64,000 bases of DNA from Fibrobacter sp. UBA4297 (GTDB lineage: Bacteria; Fibrobacterota; Fibrobacteria; Fibrobacterales; Fibrobacteraceae): the NCBI RefSeq assembly GCF_002394865.1, contig NZ_DGUZ01000013.1:109000-172999 (forward strand), in the 5' to 3' direction. The notes beneath the pieces were generated by a model. That model was given only the letters and a program-made list of their open reading frames with translations, was not told the DNA's origin and did no database searches. Below, piece by piece: positions 8,546-17,430 of this stretch (the first letter of the stretch is position 1; the number at the start of each line of letters is the position of its first letter). Position numbers and translations under genes: made by a program.

Positions 8546-9487
8546 TTATTTTTTGTGGGCCAAAAGTACAACTGCACCTTGTGCGGCCTGAAAAAGTAAT
8601 GGTATATAACCTAACAATCCTGCAGACAAAACGACTGGAGCCGGGATTCCTAGAATTCCTGTGAATAATGCGACTTGCGTCCCCTCGCGAATGCCGATGC
8701 CGTTTAATGAAATGGGAAGCATCGAGACGACTATGGTTATGCTTGTGAAAACCACGAGGATGCTTATGTCAATGTTGACGTCGACGGCCCTGAAATACGC
8801 ATAGGCGATGAACAAGGTCAGGAGTTGTAGCCAGAGGGAATCTAGCGAAGAAAGCAAAATTTGTTTCTTGTGCTTTCTGTAAATGGAAAGGCTTTTTTGA
8901 ATTTTGGGAATGAATGATAGTTTGTTTGCTATTGCCTGCGGGACTGGAATTTTATCTGAAAAAAGGCAGAGCGAAATGAAAACGATGCAGGCGAGGCTTG
9001 CTACTGCCATGACTAGAGTGTAGGCCCACGGAATATCGACTTTGCTCATGGCGAAGGGGAGCGCGATAAAAAAGCAGAGGAACATCGCAAGCAATCCCTG
9101 GATGCGGGCGATTAGTACAGCCGAGACGGATTGGCTGGTCTGGTTGAAGTTTTTCCCGAAGGCGAGCGACTTGACGGCATCGCCGCCAAAGCCGGTAGGC
9201 AATAGGTTATTGAAGAAGTAACCCATGGCTGTGTAGGCGTAGTACGTCTTGAACGGGATTTCCGGGCCTTGGACCGAAAGTCCCTTCCAACGGTTTGCCT
9301 GTATTGCCATGACGAGAGTCGCTGCGACTAGCATCGCGATAATCCATGGCGTCATGTCGGCGTTCCAATTGCTGGCAACTTCGCTGAATGGAATTTTATG
9401 GAAAATATAGGCGAAACCGCCCACACTTACGAGTAATTGGATGATACGCTTAATTAAAACTTTTTTATTTGTCTTATCGCTTGCCAT
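8546..9487 (-). CDS. Flippase-like integral membrane protein, paralog of 1097-2107
   Basis: A 313-residue polytopic membrane protein of the UPF0104 / LPG synthase membrane-domain family. It keeps the two family marks: FNNLLPTGFGGDAVKSLAFG near residue 95 and PISLNGIGIREG near residue 265. It lacks any soluble catalytic domain. Unlike the paralog, it has no glycosyltransferase beside it. The start ATG is only about 9 bp from a perfect extended -10 box (9496-9504), so the message may have almost no leader. Lipid or glycolipid handling at the inner membrane is inferred from the family only. Confidence 0.8.
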   Translation of the reverse strand: MASDKTNKKVLIKRIIQLLVSVGGFAYIFHKIPFSEVASNWNADMTPWIIAMLVAATLVMAIQANRWKGLSVQGPEIPFKTYYAYTAMGYFFNNLLPTGFGGDAVKSLAFGKNFNQTSQSVSAVLIARIQGLLAMFLCFFIALPFAMSKVDIPWAYTLVMAVASLACIVFISLCLFSDKIPVPQAIANKLSFIPKIQKSLSIYRKHKKQILLSSLDSLWLQLLTLFIAYAYFRAVDVNIDISILVVFTSITIVVSMLPISLNGIGIREGTQVALFTGILGIPAPVVLSAGLLGYIPLLFQAAQGAVVLLAHKK

Positions 9488-9495
9488 TGCTTTAT

Positions 9496-9504
9496 ATTAT
9501 AGCA
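9496..9504 (-). promoter_or_regulatory. Extended -10 promoter box, near-leaderless
   Basis: On the minus strand this reads TGCTATAAT, a consensus extended -10. Transcription would begin near 9489, about 2 nt before the start codon at 9487. Confidence 0.45.
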
Positions 9505-9571
9505 TTTTACGCAAGTCATTGTGAAAGTTGTCGGAAATTGCGCACGCAAAAAAGGGGCCTTTGCTGTGCTT

Positions 9572-9634
9572 TCATGATACAATTTGTACTCTCATGATAC
9601 TTGGTGTATTCTGATGATACAAATTGCCATATTC
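9572..9634 (+). promoter_or_regulatory. Array of three ATGATAC repeats at exact 20-bp spacing
   Basis: ATGATAC occurs at 9574-9580, 9594-9600 and 9614-9620, each inside a 20-bp unit that ends in TGTA or a variant and then TC. The spacing is close to two DNA turns, so bound proteins would lie on one face. The array is 110-160 bp upstream of the lipoprotein start at 9733. Similar ATGATAC sites lie upstream of the lipoprotein gene 38940-40538. Confidence 0.55.
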
Positions 9635-9732
9635 TGTCACAAAAAAGTGGGATTTTTTTAATAAAATATTCCAAAATGTATTGTTTTAAACTGAGAAATA
9701 GTTATTTTCTTAGTACCAAGAAAGGAGAAACT

Positions 9733-12405
9733 ATGAAACTTAAGAAATTTGCTTCAGTTGCCGCGTTAGCCTCGTTTGGAGTGTTGGCGGGGTGCTCGGA
9801 ATCGGATTCTTCATCGCCCATTGCAAGTGATGTTGAAGGCACTGTTAATGTGGGTGGCGGAGTCGTCGCTTCGAATACGAGCTTCAATGCTGCAAAAGTG
9901 AAGCTTTCCCGCTGCACCCACTCTGTCGTGGATCAGTGGGAAATGGATACCACGGCAACTGCACAGGAACCGGTTTCGGCTTCTGTGGAGTCTGTTTTAA
10001 AGGAAGGGGAAAACTTCGCCATTGAGGCTGACGTCGCAGTGGAATCGTCTGATGTCTATACCATTGCGTCTGCGGGTATCGGTAGCAATGGCTCGGCATG
10101 GAAGCTGCAGGTCGAAAATGGCGAAGTTGTTTTAAAGTGGCGTGAAAATCAAGAAGGAGATTGGAACGTCCTTAAGGCCGAAAAAGGTATCCATTTAGGG
10201 GAATGGAACGATGTTCGACTGGAACATGTGGACTCTTTGAGCGTGCTTATTGTGAATGGCGAAATTGTCGGCGCCTATCAGCATAATGTTCATTTGGGAA
10301 ATTCTGAGGGGAATTTGACCATTGGTTCCGATACGACAGAAGATGAAGTTGGCAAAGGCCGTATTGCAGTCATCCGCGTTGAACACACCTATGATATTTA
10401 TGTTGTTCCTGTTGAATCTTCTAGCAGCGAAGTTGTTCCTGATGAGACGAACACGACGCTCGGTGGCCGCGACTGGATTGCCGCTTGGGAATTCAATGAT
10501 GCTTCTAATGTCGGTCGCGATTTCTCTGGAAACGGCCATACGGCTGTTATTGGCGAAGGCGCTGTTACCGTCGCCGATGGTGCTGCCAAATTCGATGGCA
10601 AGTCTGGCTTTAGCGTGCCGTTGACTCCGGACTTCAAGATTAACGATTTCGTCATCGAATCTCGCTTTAAACCGGCTAGCTCTTCGCGCTTCAATAACAT
10701 CTTGGTTTCTGAACCTCCTGGACGTTATGGCGATGGCTGGATCTTCCGCCTCGGCTACGGAAAGCTGTATTTCAATATCCGTGACGAAGCCAATGGAACG
10801 GGTTGGTCTGAATTCGAAATCGCCTCTGTTCCGATGAACGAATGGACGGTTGCCCGTGTTGAACGCCTCGGTGACGAAGTCAGCTTCTTTATCAATGACA
10901 CTTTGATGAAAACTGTTAAGTTCAAGGGCGATGTAAGCGACTTGACTTATAACTGGGGCCTTGGCTATGATGCTATGAACCAGGCTGTTCATCAGCGTTA
11001 CTTTGATGGCGAAATTGACTACATCCGCTTTGGCGAAAATCTTGAAAGTGTTCCTGTTGAAGTTGTTCCTGTGGTCGATACGACGAAGGCCGACACTGTA
11101 AAGAAGGATGTTGAAGAGATGAAGCCGGAAGAACAGAATCCGGTCGAAGAAAAGCCTGTCGAAGATGTTGTTGATACGGCTGCAGTTGTCGAAAAGCCTG
11201 TTTCTGAAGTCGAAGGCGACTGGATTGCGGCTTGGGAATTCAATGATGCCGAAAATGTCGGTCGTGATTTCACAGGAAATGGTCACACGGCAAAGATTGG
11301 TGAAGGTGCGGTTGTCGCTCTTGACGGTATCGCTGGTTTCAATGGCAAGTCTGGATTCTCTGTGGCTCTTGCAAATGATATCAACATCAACGAATTTGTG
11401 GTTGAAGCCCGTGTAAAGCCGACGCAGTTTGGCACGATGCAGAACATCATCGTTGCTGAACCTCCTGGAAGAGGCGTTGATGGCTGGCAGCTCCGCATTG
11501 ACGAAGGTGTTTTGAGAGTCCACTTGCGTGATACCGATAAGGATTACGATGACTGGAACATTTTCCCGGGCAAGAAGATGGCTCTCGGTGAATGGAGCAC
11601 GGTCCGTGTTGAACGCAGCAATGATTCTCTCAAGGTCTTCCAGGATGGCGTACTGACGGTTTCTGTTGCCTATAAGGGTGACTTGACCCAGATGCGTTAT
11701 GATTGGGGTATTGGCTACGATGCCATGAACCAGGCTTTCCACAACCGCTACTTCATTGGTGAAATGGATTATATCCGCTTTGGCAAGTTTGAAGGTTTCT
11801 CCGATATTAATGATGCCTCCTTGACCGAAGTGAAGCCGCTCGTCGCTTGGGAATTTAACGAACCGACCTTTGTGGGACTTGATGCTATGTCTAACAATTC
11901 TACGAAGTTCCACGTCGGGGCCCCGGTTGTTAAAGATACGACACTCAAGCTCGATGGCAAATCTGGCTTGCAGGTTTCTCTTTCTCCGACTTTCGCTCGC
12001 AATACCTTTGCCGTTGAAGCCCGTGTAAAGCCGACAAAGTTTGGCGGAATGCAGAACATCATCGTGGCAGAACCTCCTGGATACCGCGGCGATGGCTGGA
12101 TTATCCGCCTCGATGATGGTGTACTCGATGCTTATTTCCGCGATGAAAATACGGATGGCTCTACTTGGAATTCTCTTTATGGAAAGAAGCTTGCTCTTGA
12201 TGAATGGACTACGATTCGCGTAGAACGCAGCGCTGATTCCATCAAGGTGTTCCAAAATGGCGAAGTAACTGCCAAGGCTGCAACAAAGGGCGATGTCTCT
12301 CAGCTGGGCTACAACATCGGTATTGGTTATGATGCCATGAATCAGGCTATTCACGATCGTTTCTTTGTCGGTGAAATCGATTACATCCGTTTCTACGAAC
12401 AGTAA
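9733..12405 (+). CDS. Multi-domain LamG-like (concanavalin fold) lipoprotein, 890 aa
   Basis: The start at 9733 follows AAAGGAG and opens a lipoprotein signal with lipobox LAGC (Cys21). The mature part holds four related jelly-roll domains: a diverged one (~45-215) and three close copies starting at about residues 247, 495 and 703, each with AWEF, GKSG, a run like VEARVKPT, NIIVAEPPG and a closing IDYIRF. The last three are separated by Val/Glu/Pro-rich linkers. Such laminin-G-like domains usually bind glycans, so a surface role in polysaccharide adhesion is likely. No catalytic domain is present. The ATGATAC array upstream suggests specific regulation, and a terminator follows. Confidence 0.88.
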   Translation: MKLKKFASVAALASFGVLAGCSESDSSSPIASDVEGTVNVGGGVVASNTSFNAAKVKLSRCTHSVVDQWEMDTTATAQEPVSASVESVLKEGENFAIEADVAVESSDVYTIASAGIGSNGSAWKLQVENGEVVLKWRENQEGDWNVLKAEKGIHLGEWNDVRLEHVDSLSVLIVNGEIVGAYQHNVHLGNSEGNLTIGSDTTEDEVGKGRIAVIRVEHTYDIYVVPVESSSSEVVPDETNTTLGGRDWIAAWEFNDASNVGRDFSGNGHTAVIGEGAVTVADGAAKFDGKSGFSVPLTPDFKINDFVIESRFKPASSSRFNNILVSEPPGRYGDGWIFRLGYGKLYFNIRDEANGTGWSEFEIASVPMNEWTVARVERLGDEVSFFINDTLMKTVKFKGDVSDLTYNWGLGYDAMNQAVHQRYFDGEIDYIRFGENLESVPVEVVPVVDTTKADTVKKDVEEMKPEEQNPVEEKPVEDVVDTAAVVEKPVSEVEGDWIAAWEFNDAENVGRDFTGNGHTAKIGEGAVVALDGIAGFNGKSGFSVALANDININEFVVEARVKPTQFGTMQNIIVAEPPGRGVDGWQLRIDEGVLRVHLRDTDKDYDDWNIFPGKKMALGEWSTVRVERSNDSLKVFQDGVLTVSVAYKGDLTQMRYDWGIGYDAMNQAFHNRYFIGEMDYIRFGKFEGFSDINDASLTEVKPLVAWEFNEPTFVGLDAMSNNSTKFHVGAPVVKDTTLKLDGKSGLQVSLSPTFARNTFAVEARVKPTKFGGMQNIIVAEPPGYRGDGWIIRLDDGVLDAYFRDENTDGSTWNSLYGKKLALDEWTTIRVERSADSIKVFQNGEVTAKAATKGDVSQLGYNIGIGYDAMNQAIHDRFFVGEIDYIRFYEQ

Positions 12406-12430
12406 TCGCTTACTCTTGGTTTAATGTATA

Positions 12431-12474
12431 TTTGAAGGGTCTCCTCTATTTTCGGGAGCCCTTCTTTTTTTTGG
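12431..12474 (+). terminator. Rho-independent terminator
   Basis: GAAGGG pairs with CCCTTC and CTCC with GGAG around the loop TCTATTTTC, followed by eight T. It ends the LamG lipoprotein unit. Confidence 0.85.
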
Positions 12475-12481
12475 ATAGTTT

Positions 12482-13459
12482 ATGCTAATAGACGTTGGAA
12501 TTATCAATTACAATAGTGGATCGGAACTTACGGAATGTGTCAAGAGCTTGAAAGCGCAATCAAGACCGATTCGGGTTTTTGTTTTTGATAACGCTTCGAC
12601 CGATAATTCAATTGAACTTTTGAGGGACTCGGGACTAGATTGTTCCATTACCGAGAGCCCCGACAATTTGGGTTATGCGGGCGCCTGTAATGGGCTTTTG
12701 GCGCAGATGGATTCCGAGATTCAGGTGCTTTGCAACATGGATCTGGAATTCGACCCAGCTTGGGCGGAAAACTTGCTTGAGTGCTTTGAACGCCACCCGG
12801 AGGCGGGGGCTGTGGCAAGCCTTGTGATGGAAAAGAGCGGATTTGTGAATGCTGTGGGCGTGCAGCTTGGGGCGGACCTTTTTGCAAAAAATGAAGGTAG
12901 CGGCAAGAACGTCGCTGATGCGGATATCCGCGAGAAGGACGTCTTTGGCTGCTATGGTGCCGTGATGAGTTTCCGCAAGGCGGCTGCACAGGCGGCGGGC
13001 AAGATGGATGATAGCTTCTTCTTGTTCTTTGAAGAGACGGAATGGTTTTTCAGGTTCAATCTAGCGGGTTTCAAGACCGTCTTTTGCCCTGCTGCGAGGG
13101 TCTACCATGAACGCTCCCTGACGACGGTGCGCTATTCCCCGAAAAAATTATTTTATTCCGAACGAAACCGTTTGCGTTCAGCGATTCGCCTATTGCCGTT
13201 GAGGAGTATCCTGATGCTCCCGGTACGCGGTTTTGTGCGATACCTGAACATGGCAAAGGGCGGTGTTCCCGGCCAGTCTGGCGATGGGAAAAAGCTCTCG
13301 AAAGTCGCTATTTGCAAGGCGCTTGCGCAGGCCTGGCTACAGGCTTTGCTTGCATTCCCGAAGGAATGGGCTGTTCGCAAACAGTACGAACGCAAATATG
13401 GGAACGTAACGGGAAAAGTCCGCGAAATTCTCGCCAAGTATCCCTTGCAGAATATGTAG
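12482..13459 (+). CDS. Glycosyltransferase family 2 (rhamnosyltransferase-like)
   Basis: An inverting GT-A enzyme of 325 residues. It begins VGIINYNSGSELTECVKSL, has FVFDNASTDNS and NLGYAGACNGLL, and the metal-binding DXD-like site is in VLCNMDLEFDP. FFLFFEETEWFFRFNLAG matches the acceptor-side motif of WbbL-type rhamnosyltransferases that act on polyprenyl-linked sugars. The C-terminal ~90 residues are basic and amphipathic and may lie on the membrane. The likely product is a cell-surface polysaccharide or O-antigen. It starts 8 bp after the terminator of the previous gene and so needs its own promoter. Confidence 0.85.
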   Translation: MLIDVGIINYNSGSELTECVKSLKAQSRPIRVFVFDNASTDNSIELLRDSGLDCSITESPDNLGYAGACNGLLAQMDSEIQVLCNMDLEFDPAWAENLLECFERHPEAGAVASLVMEKSGFVNAVGVQLGADLFAKNEGSGKNVADADIREKDVFGCYGAVMSFRKAAAQAAGKMDDSFFLFFEETEWFFRFNLAGFKTVFCPAARVYHERSLTTVRYSPKKLFYSERNRLRSAIRLLPLRSILMLPVRGFVRYLNMAKGGVPGQSGDGKKLSKVAICKALAQAWLQALLAFPKEWAVRKQYERKYGNVTGKVREILAKYPLQNM

Positions 13460-13460
13460 T

Positions 13461-13540
13461 TAAGAGTTCTAAGTTACTAGTTGCTAGAGAATTTCATGTC
13501 AAGATATTCTAGTAACTACCAACTAATAACTAGTAACTGC
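13461..13540. repeat. Inverted pair of 7-bp repeat arrays
   Basis: The left arm steps in sevens (GAGTTCT, AAGTTAC, TAGTTGC, TAGAGAA). The right arm carries the complement (TTCTAGT, AACTACC, AACTAAT, AACTAGT, AACTGC). The two could fold into one long imperfect hairpin around ATTTCATGTCAAGATA. Similar arrays occur at 22376, 23833, 24025, 43881 and 60674. It sits between the GT2 gene and dnaE. Confidence 0.7.
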
Positions 13541-13572
13541 ACCGAAGGTGCTCTATTTACTAAATTGCAGGC

Positions 13573-16500
13573 ATGGCGTTCGTTCATTTACAGACTCATT
13601 CTGAATTTTCGATTTTGCAGGCTTCGGCCCGTCTTGATGATATTTTGGCGGCAGCCGCAGCAGAAAACGCACCTGCTGTTGCTTTGACGGACCATGGTGC
13701 CATGTTTGGTATTCTTGAAATCCAGACGCGTGGCAAGGAACTGAACAAAAAGCGCAAGGAACAGGGCCTCCCGCCGGTCAAGACTGTTTATGGCTGCCAC
13801 ATTTACGTGGATACGCCGAGTGCAAGCCAGAAGGATCCGACAACATTTGAACGATTGACGCTCCTTGTCGAGAACGAAAAGGGCTATTACAACCTGTTGC
13901 GCATTGTGAGTTACCGTTACGAAGACGGGGATCGTTGGGCAGAAATTCCGTCCGTGCCGCTCGAGACGATTAATGAATTTAAGGAAGGCATTATCGCCAT
14001 TGCGGGCGATTATTTTAGCCGTTACGGCCAGAATGTGGCTTCGGGCAGGGATTCTCTTGCGCTCGAATACATGGACCGCTTAAACGAGATTTTTGACCAC
14101 GACCACTTGTACATTTCGGTTTGCGATAACGGGATTCCGCAGCAAAAGCACGTGAACGAATTCAACGTGGAACTGGCGAAAAAGTACGGTCGTGAAGTCG
14201 TTGCCGTGGGCGATGTCCATTACATTAAGCCCGAAGACGCCACATCGCACAAGATTCTGCGCTGCATCTCGCTTAAGGTCACGCTGAACGGTTTTGAAGA
14301 CAAGCGCTTCCCGACGGAAAAGTTCTATTTCCGCACCGAGAAAGAGATGGTGGATCTGTTCGGGCATATCCCGGGCGCCATCGAAAATACGGTGAAAATT
14401 GCCGAACGCTGTAACTTTACCGTGAAAACCGGTATCGGTGATGAGTTCTGGCCGCGTTTCAAGATTCCTGATGAATTCCTCGCTTCCGAGGAATACCAGA
14501 GCATCAAGGCGATTATGAAGGCGGAATACGATGCGGAATATCCGGTCGTCCGCGAACGAGAACTCAAGGGCGTCATCAAGGACCGCAAAAAGAAGGTCAA
14601 GGCAAATTACTGTGCCGAAAAAGGCATTGCCGAAGATGCGCTGACCGATGCGGACAATGCAGAAATCGACCGCCTCTCGCAGCCGGAATTCTTTGATGAA
14701 GATGACAACAAGGCTTGGAACAAGAACATCCACCGTTGGTGCAAACCCGGGGGTGATGCCGACATCTATATCACGCACCTTTGCAATGAACGCTTGAAGT
14801 GGCGATTCCCCGACGAAGATTTTAAGTTCCCGGCTCACGAAACGAACGTGGGCAAGCGCATGTACAAGGAGCTTAACTGTATCCGTAACATGAACGTTGC
14901 GGGCTACTTGCTCATTGTGTGGGACTTCATTAACTGGTCCCGTGAACATGGCATTCCCGTGGGCCCGGGGCGTGGTTCTGCTGCTGGATCCTTGGTCACT
15001 TACATTATCGGTATTACCGACATTGACCCGCTCACTTTCGACCTCCTTTTTGAACGATTCCTAAACCCGGAACGTGTGTCCATGCCGGATATCGATACGG
15101 ACTTTGCAGACCGTGACCGCGGCCGCGTGATCCAGTACGTGACGGACAAGTACGGCAAGGAGTGCGTGGGCCAGATTATTACCTACGGTATGCTCAAGTC
15201 GAAGGCGGTGATTACGGACGTTGCGCGCGTGCTCGGGATTCCGCCTGCCGAAGCGAAGGCCATTACGAAGCTCTTCCCGCAGCGCACGTTGAACTTTAGC
15301 TTAAAGCAGGCCTGGACGGGTAAAGACAAGAAGGGCAACAACCTCGAAGACGGTTACAGCCCGGAACCTTTGCAGGCGATGATCAACAGCCGCGCTAGTT
15401 ACCAGAACCTTTGGGACGTTGCTAAAAGACTTGAAGATTTGCCGCGCCAGACGGGCGTGCACGCTTGCGGCGTGGTGATTACGCCGACCCCGATTTATAA
15501 CCTTGCTCCTTTGTACCGTGCTGCCCCGGAAGATACGCCGGTGGTGATGTACGATAAGCACTACGCCGAAGACATCGGACTTTTGAAGATGGACTTCCTT
15601 GGGCTTATCAACTTGTCCATCATTCAGGACACGGTGCGAATGGTCGAACAGAACCGCAACATCAAGCTTGTGATGAACAAGATTCCGATTGATGACAAGG
15701 CGACGTTCGAACTTTTGGGCAAGGGCCTTACGACGACGGTGTTCCAGTTCGAATCTCCGGGTATGCAGAAGTACCTGCGCGAACTGAAGCCGACCCGAAT
15801 CTTTGACCTTATCGCTATGAACGCCCTGTACCGACCGGGGCCGATTGACCAGATTCCGCACTTCATTGCCCGTAAGAACGGCAAGGAAGAAATTGACTGC
15901 TACCATCCGGACTTGGAACAGGTGCTTGGCGAAACGTACGGCGTTATCGTGTACCAGGAACAGGTGATGAAGCTTGCCCAGATTTTGGGTGGCTACTCGC
16001 TGGGTGGCGCTGACAACATCCGCCGTATCATGGCGAAAAAGATGCCGGAAAAGATGGCGAAACTCGAGCCGGAATTCTTCCAGAAGTGCTTGGACAAGGG
16101 CTACGACAAGGCGATGATCCAGAAGGTCTGGGACGCCGTGCTCCCGTTCTGCGGATACGCTTTTAACAAGAGCCATGCAGCCGCTTATGCTTACGTGGCT
16201 TACCAGACGGCGTACCTCAAGACGCATTACGGCCCAGAATACATGGCGGCCTCCATGACCTCCAAGATGGGTAAGACCGAAGATACGGTGACCATCATTC
16301 TGGAATGTAAGCGACTCGGGATTCAGGTGTTATCGCCGAACATCAACACGTCTTTGGGCGTGTTCTCGGCGAACACGAAGGGACAAATTCTTTACGGTCT
16401 TGCGGGTATCCGCAACGTGGGTATCGCTGTTGTCGAAGACGTGGTTGCAGAACGCGAACGCCGTGGCATCTACAAGGACATCTTTGATTTTTGCAAGCGC

Positions 16501-17430
16501 GTGACGGAATACCAGGCGGCGCAGCCAGAAAAACGCCCGCCGCTCAACAAGAAGGTCTTGGAATGCCTAATTATGGCTGGCGCCTTGGACGATTTGCCAG
16601 GAAGCCGCGCCGTATTGATGGCTACTGTGGACCGAGCTTTGGAAGTCGCCTTGCGCAGTCAGGAAGACAAGGCCAAGGGCCAGGTCTCGCTGTTTGATCT
16701 GGGCGGTGCTGCCGCCATGCCGAATACCGCCGAAGTTCTGGAAGAAGCCGAAGATTGGACCGCGATGGAAATGCTCAACAAGGAGCGCAGCGTGCTCGGG
16801 CTTTTCCTCTCGGGGCATCCGCTTGACGAGTTCCGCCCGGAATTACAGGGATTTACGAGCTGCTCGCTCTCGGAAGATGAAATCACCCGCTATGTGGGCG
16901 ATACGGTCGTCGTGGGCGGTGTCGTTATCCGCATGCGTTCCATTGAAACAAAGCGCGGTGATACGATTGGCTCTGGCGCTATCCAGGATTTCCAGGGTGA
17001 AATCGAAATGTTCTTCAAGAAGGACGTCTGGGAACGCTTGCGCGATACGGTTTCTGTCGATGACCGCGTGCTTGTGAAGGGTGTCTTGGAACAGCAGCGC
17101 GACCGCGATGGCTACCAGATTATCGTCGAAGAAGTGATTCAGCTTGACCGCGTGCGTTGCGACATGGTGGATTACATCCATGCAAATTTCACTGTCGGCA
17201 TGCTGACAGATGAATTTTTGGACAAGCTAGATGTCGAAATGAAGACCAATTTGGCCGATGAGTACTGCCATGGGTGCCAAATGGTGTTCCATTTGGAGGC
17301 AGATTCCGGATTTGAACATGTCGTTGTCCTAAAAAAATGTAAAGTTGTATATACTCAGGAATTGTTGCAGTGGCTTAAGACAGAATTAGGCGCTCTGAAG
17401 GTTTGGGTATCGAATCGTGCAAAACGTTAA
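13573..17430 (+). CDS. dnaE: DNA polymerase III alpha subunit
   Basis: Replicative polymerase, 1285 residues, DnaE type (no inserted proofreading exonuclease). The N-terminal PHP domain starts FVHLQTHSEFS and has LTDHGAMFG. The palm carries PGRGSAAGS (~residue 464) and the catalytic aspartates in PDIDTDFAD (~503). A helix-hairpin-helix region (PPLNKKVLECLIMAGALD) and a C-terminal OB-fold (near residues 1110-1180) follow. It is about 125 residues longer than the E. coli enzyme; much of the excess is a charged insert near residues 310-410, between PHP and palm. The start has a poor Shine-Dalgarno sequence. lpxB overlaps its end by 14 bp. Confidence 0.97.
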   Translation: MAFVHLQTHSEFSILQASARLDDILAAAAAENAPAVALTDHGAMFGILEIQTRGKELNKKRKEQGLPPVKTVYGCHIYVDTPSASQKDPTTFERLTLLVENEKGYYNLLRIVSYRYEDGDRWAEIPSVPLETINEFKEGIIAIAGDYFSRYGQNVASGRDSLALEYMDRLNEIFDHDHLYISVCDNGIPQQKHVNEFNVELAKKYGREVVAVGDVHYIKPEDATSHKILRCISLKVTLNGFEDKRFPTEKFYFRTEKEMVDLFGHIPGAIENTVKIAERCNFTVKTGIGDEFWPRFKIPDEFLASEEYQSIKAIMKAEYDAEYPVVRERELKGVIKDRKKKVKANYCAEKGIAEDALTDADNAEIDRLSQPEFFDEDDNKAWNKNIHRWCKPGGDADIYITHLCNERLKWRFPDEDFKFPAHETNVGKRMYKELNCIRNMNVAGYLLIVWDFINWSREHGIPVGPGRGSAAGSLVTYIIGITDIDPLTFDLLFERFLNPERVSMPDIDTDFADRDRGRVIQYVTDKYGKECVGQIITYGMLKSKAVITDVARVLGIPPAEAKAITKLFPQRTLNFSLKQAWTGKDKKGNNLEDGYSPEPLQAMINSRASYQNLWDVAKRLEDLPRQTGVHACGVVITPTPIYNLAPLYRAAPEDTPVVMYDKHYAEDIGLLKMDFLGLINLSIIQDTVRMVEQNRNIKLVMNKIPIDDKATFELLGKGLTTTVFQFESPGMQKYLRELKPTRIFDLIAMNALYRPGPIDQIPHFIARKNGKEEIDCYHPDLEQVLGETYGVIVYQEQVMKLAQILGGYSLGGADNIRRIMAKKMPEKMAKLEPEFFQKCLDKGYDKAMIQKVWDAVLPFCGYAFNKSHAAAYAYVAYQTAYLKTHYGPEYMAASMTSKMGKTEDTVTIILECKRLGIQVLSPNINTSLGVFSANTKGQILYGLAGIRNVGIAVVEDVVAERERRGIYKDIFDFCKRVTEYQAAQPEKRPPLNKKVLECLIMAGALDDLPGSRAVLMATVDRALEVALRSQEDKAKGQVSLFDLGGAAAMPNTAEVLEEAEDWTAMEMLNKERSVLGLFLSGHPLDEFRPELQGFTSCSLSEDEITRYVGDTVVVGGVVIRMRSIETKRGDTIGSGAIQDFQGEIEMFFKKDVWERLRDTVSVDDRVLVKGVLEQQRDRDGYQIIVEEVIQLDRVRCDMVDYIHANFTVGMLTDEFLDKLDVEMKTNLADEYCHGCQMVFHLEADSGFEHVVVLKKCKVVYTQELLQWLKTELGALKVWVSNRAKR

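Noticed and set aside
10195..12354. 719-codon open frame opposite the LamG lipoprotein
   Set aside because: The plus strand has signal peptide, ribosome site and repeated domains; the reverse frame only mirrors the repeats.
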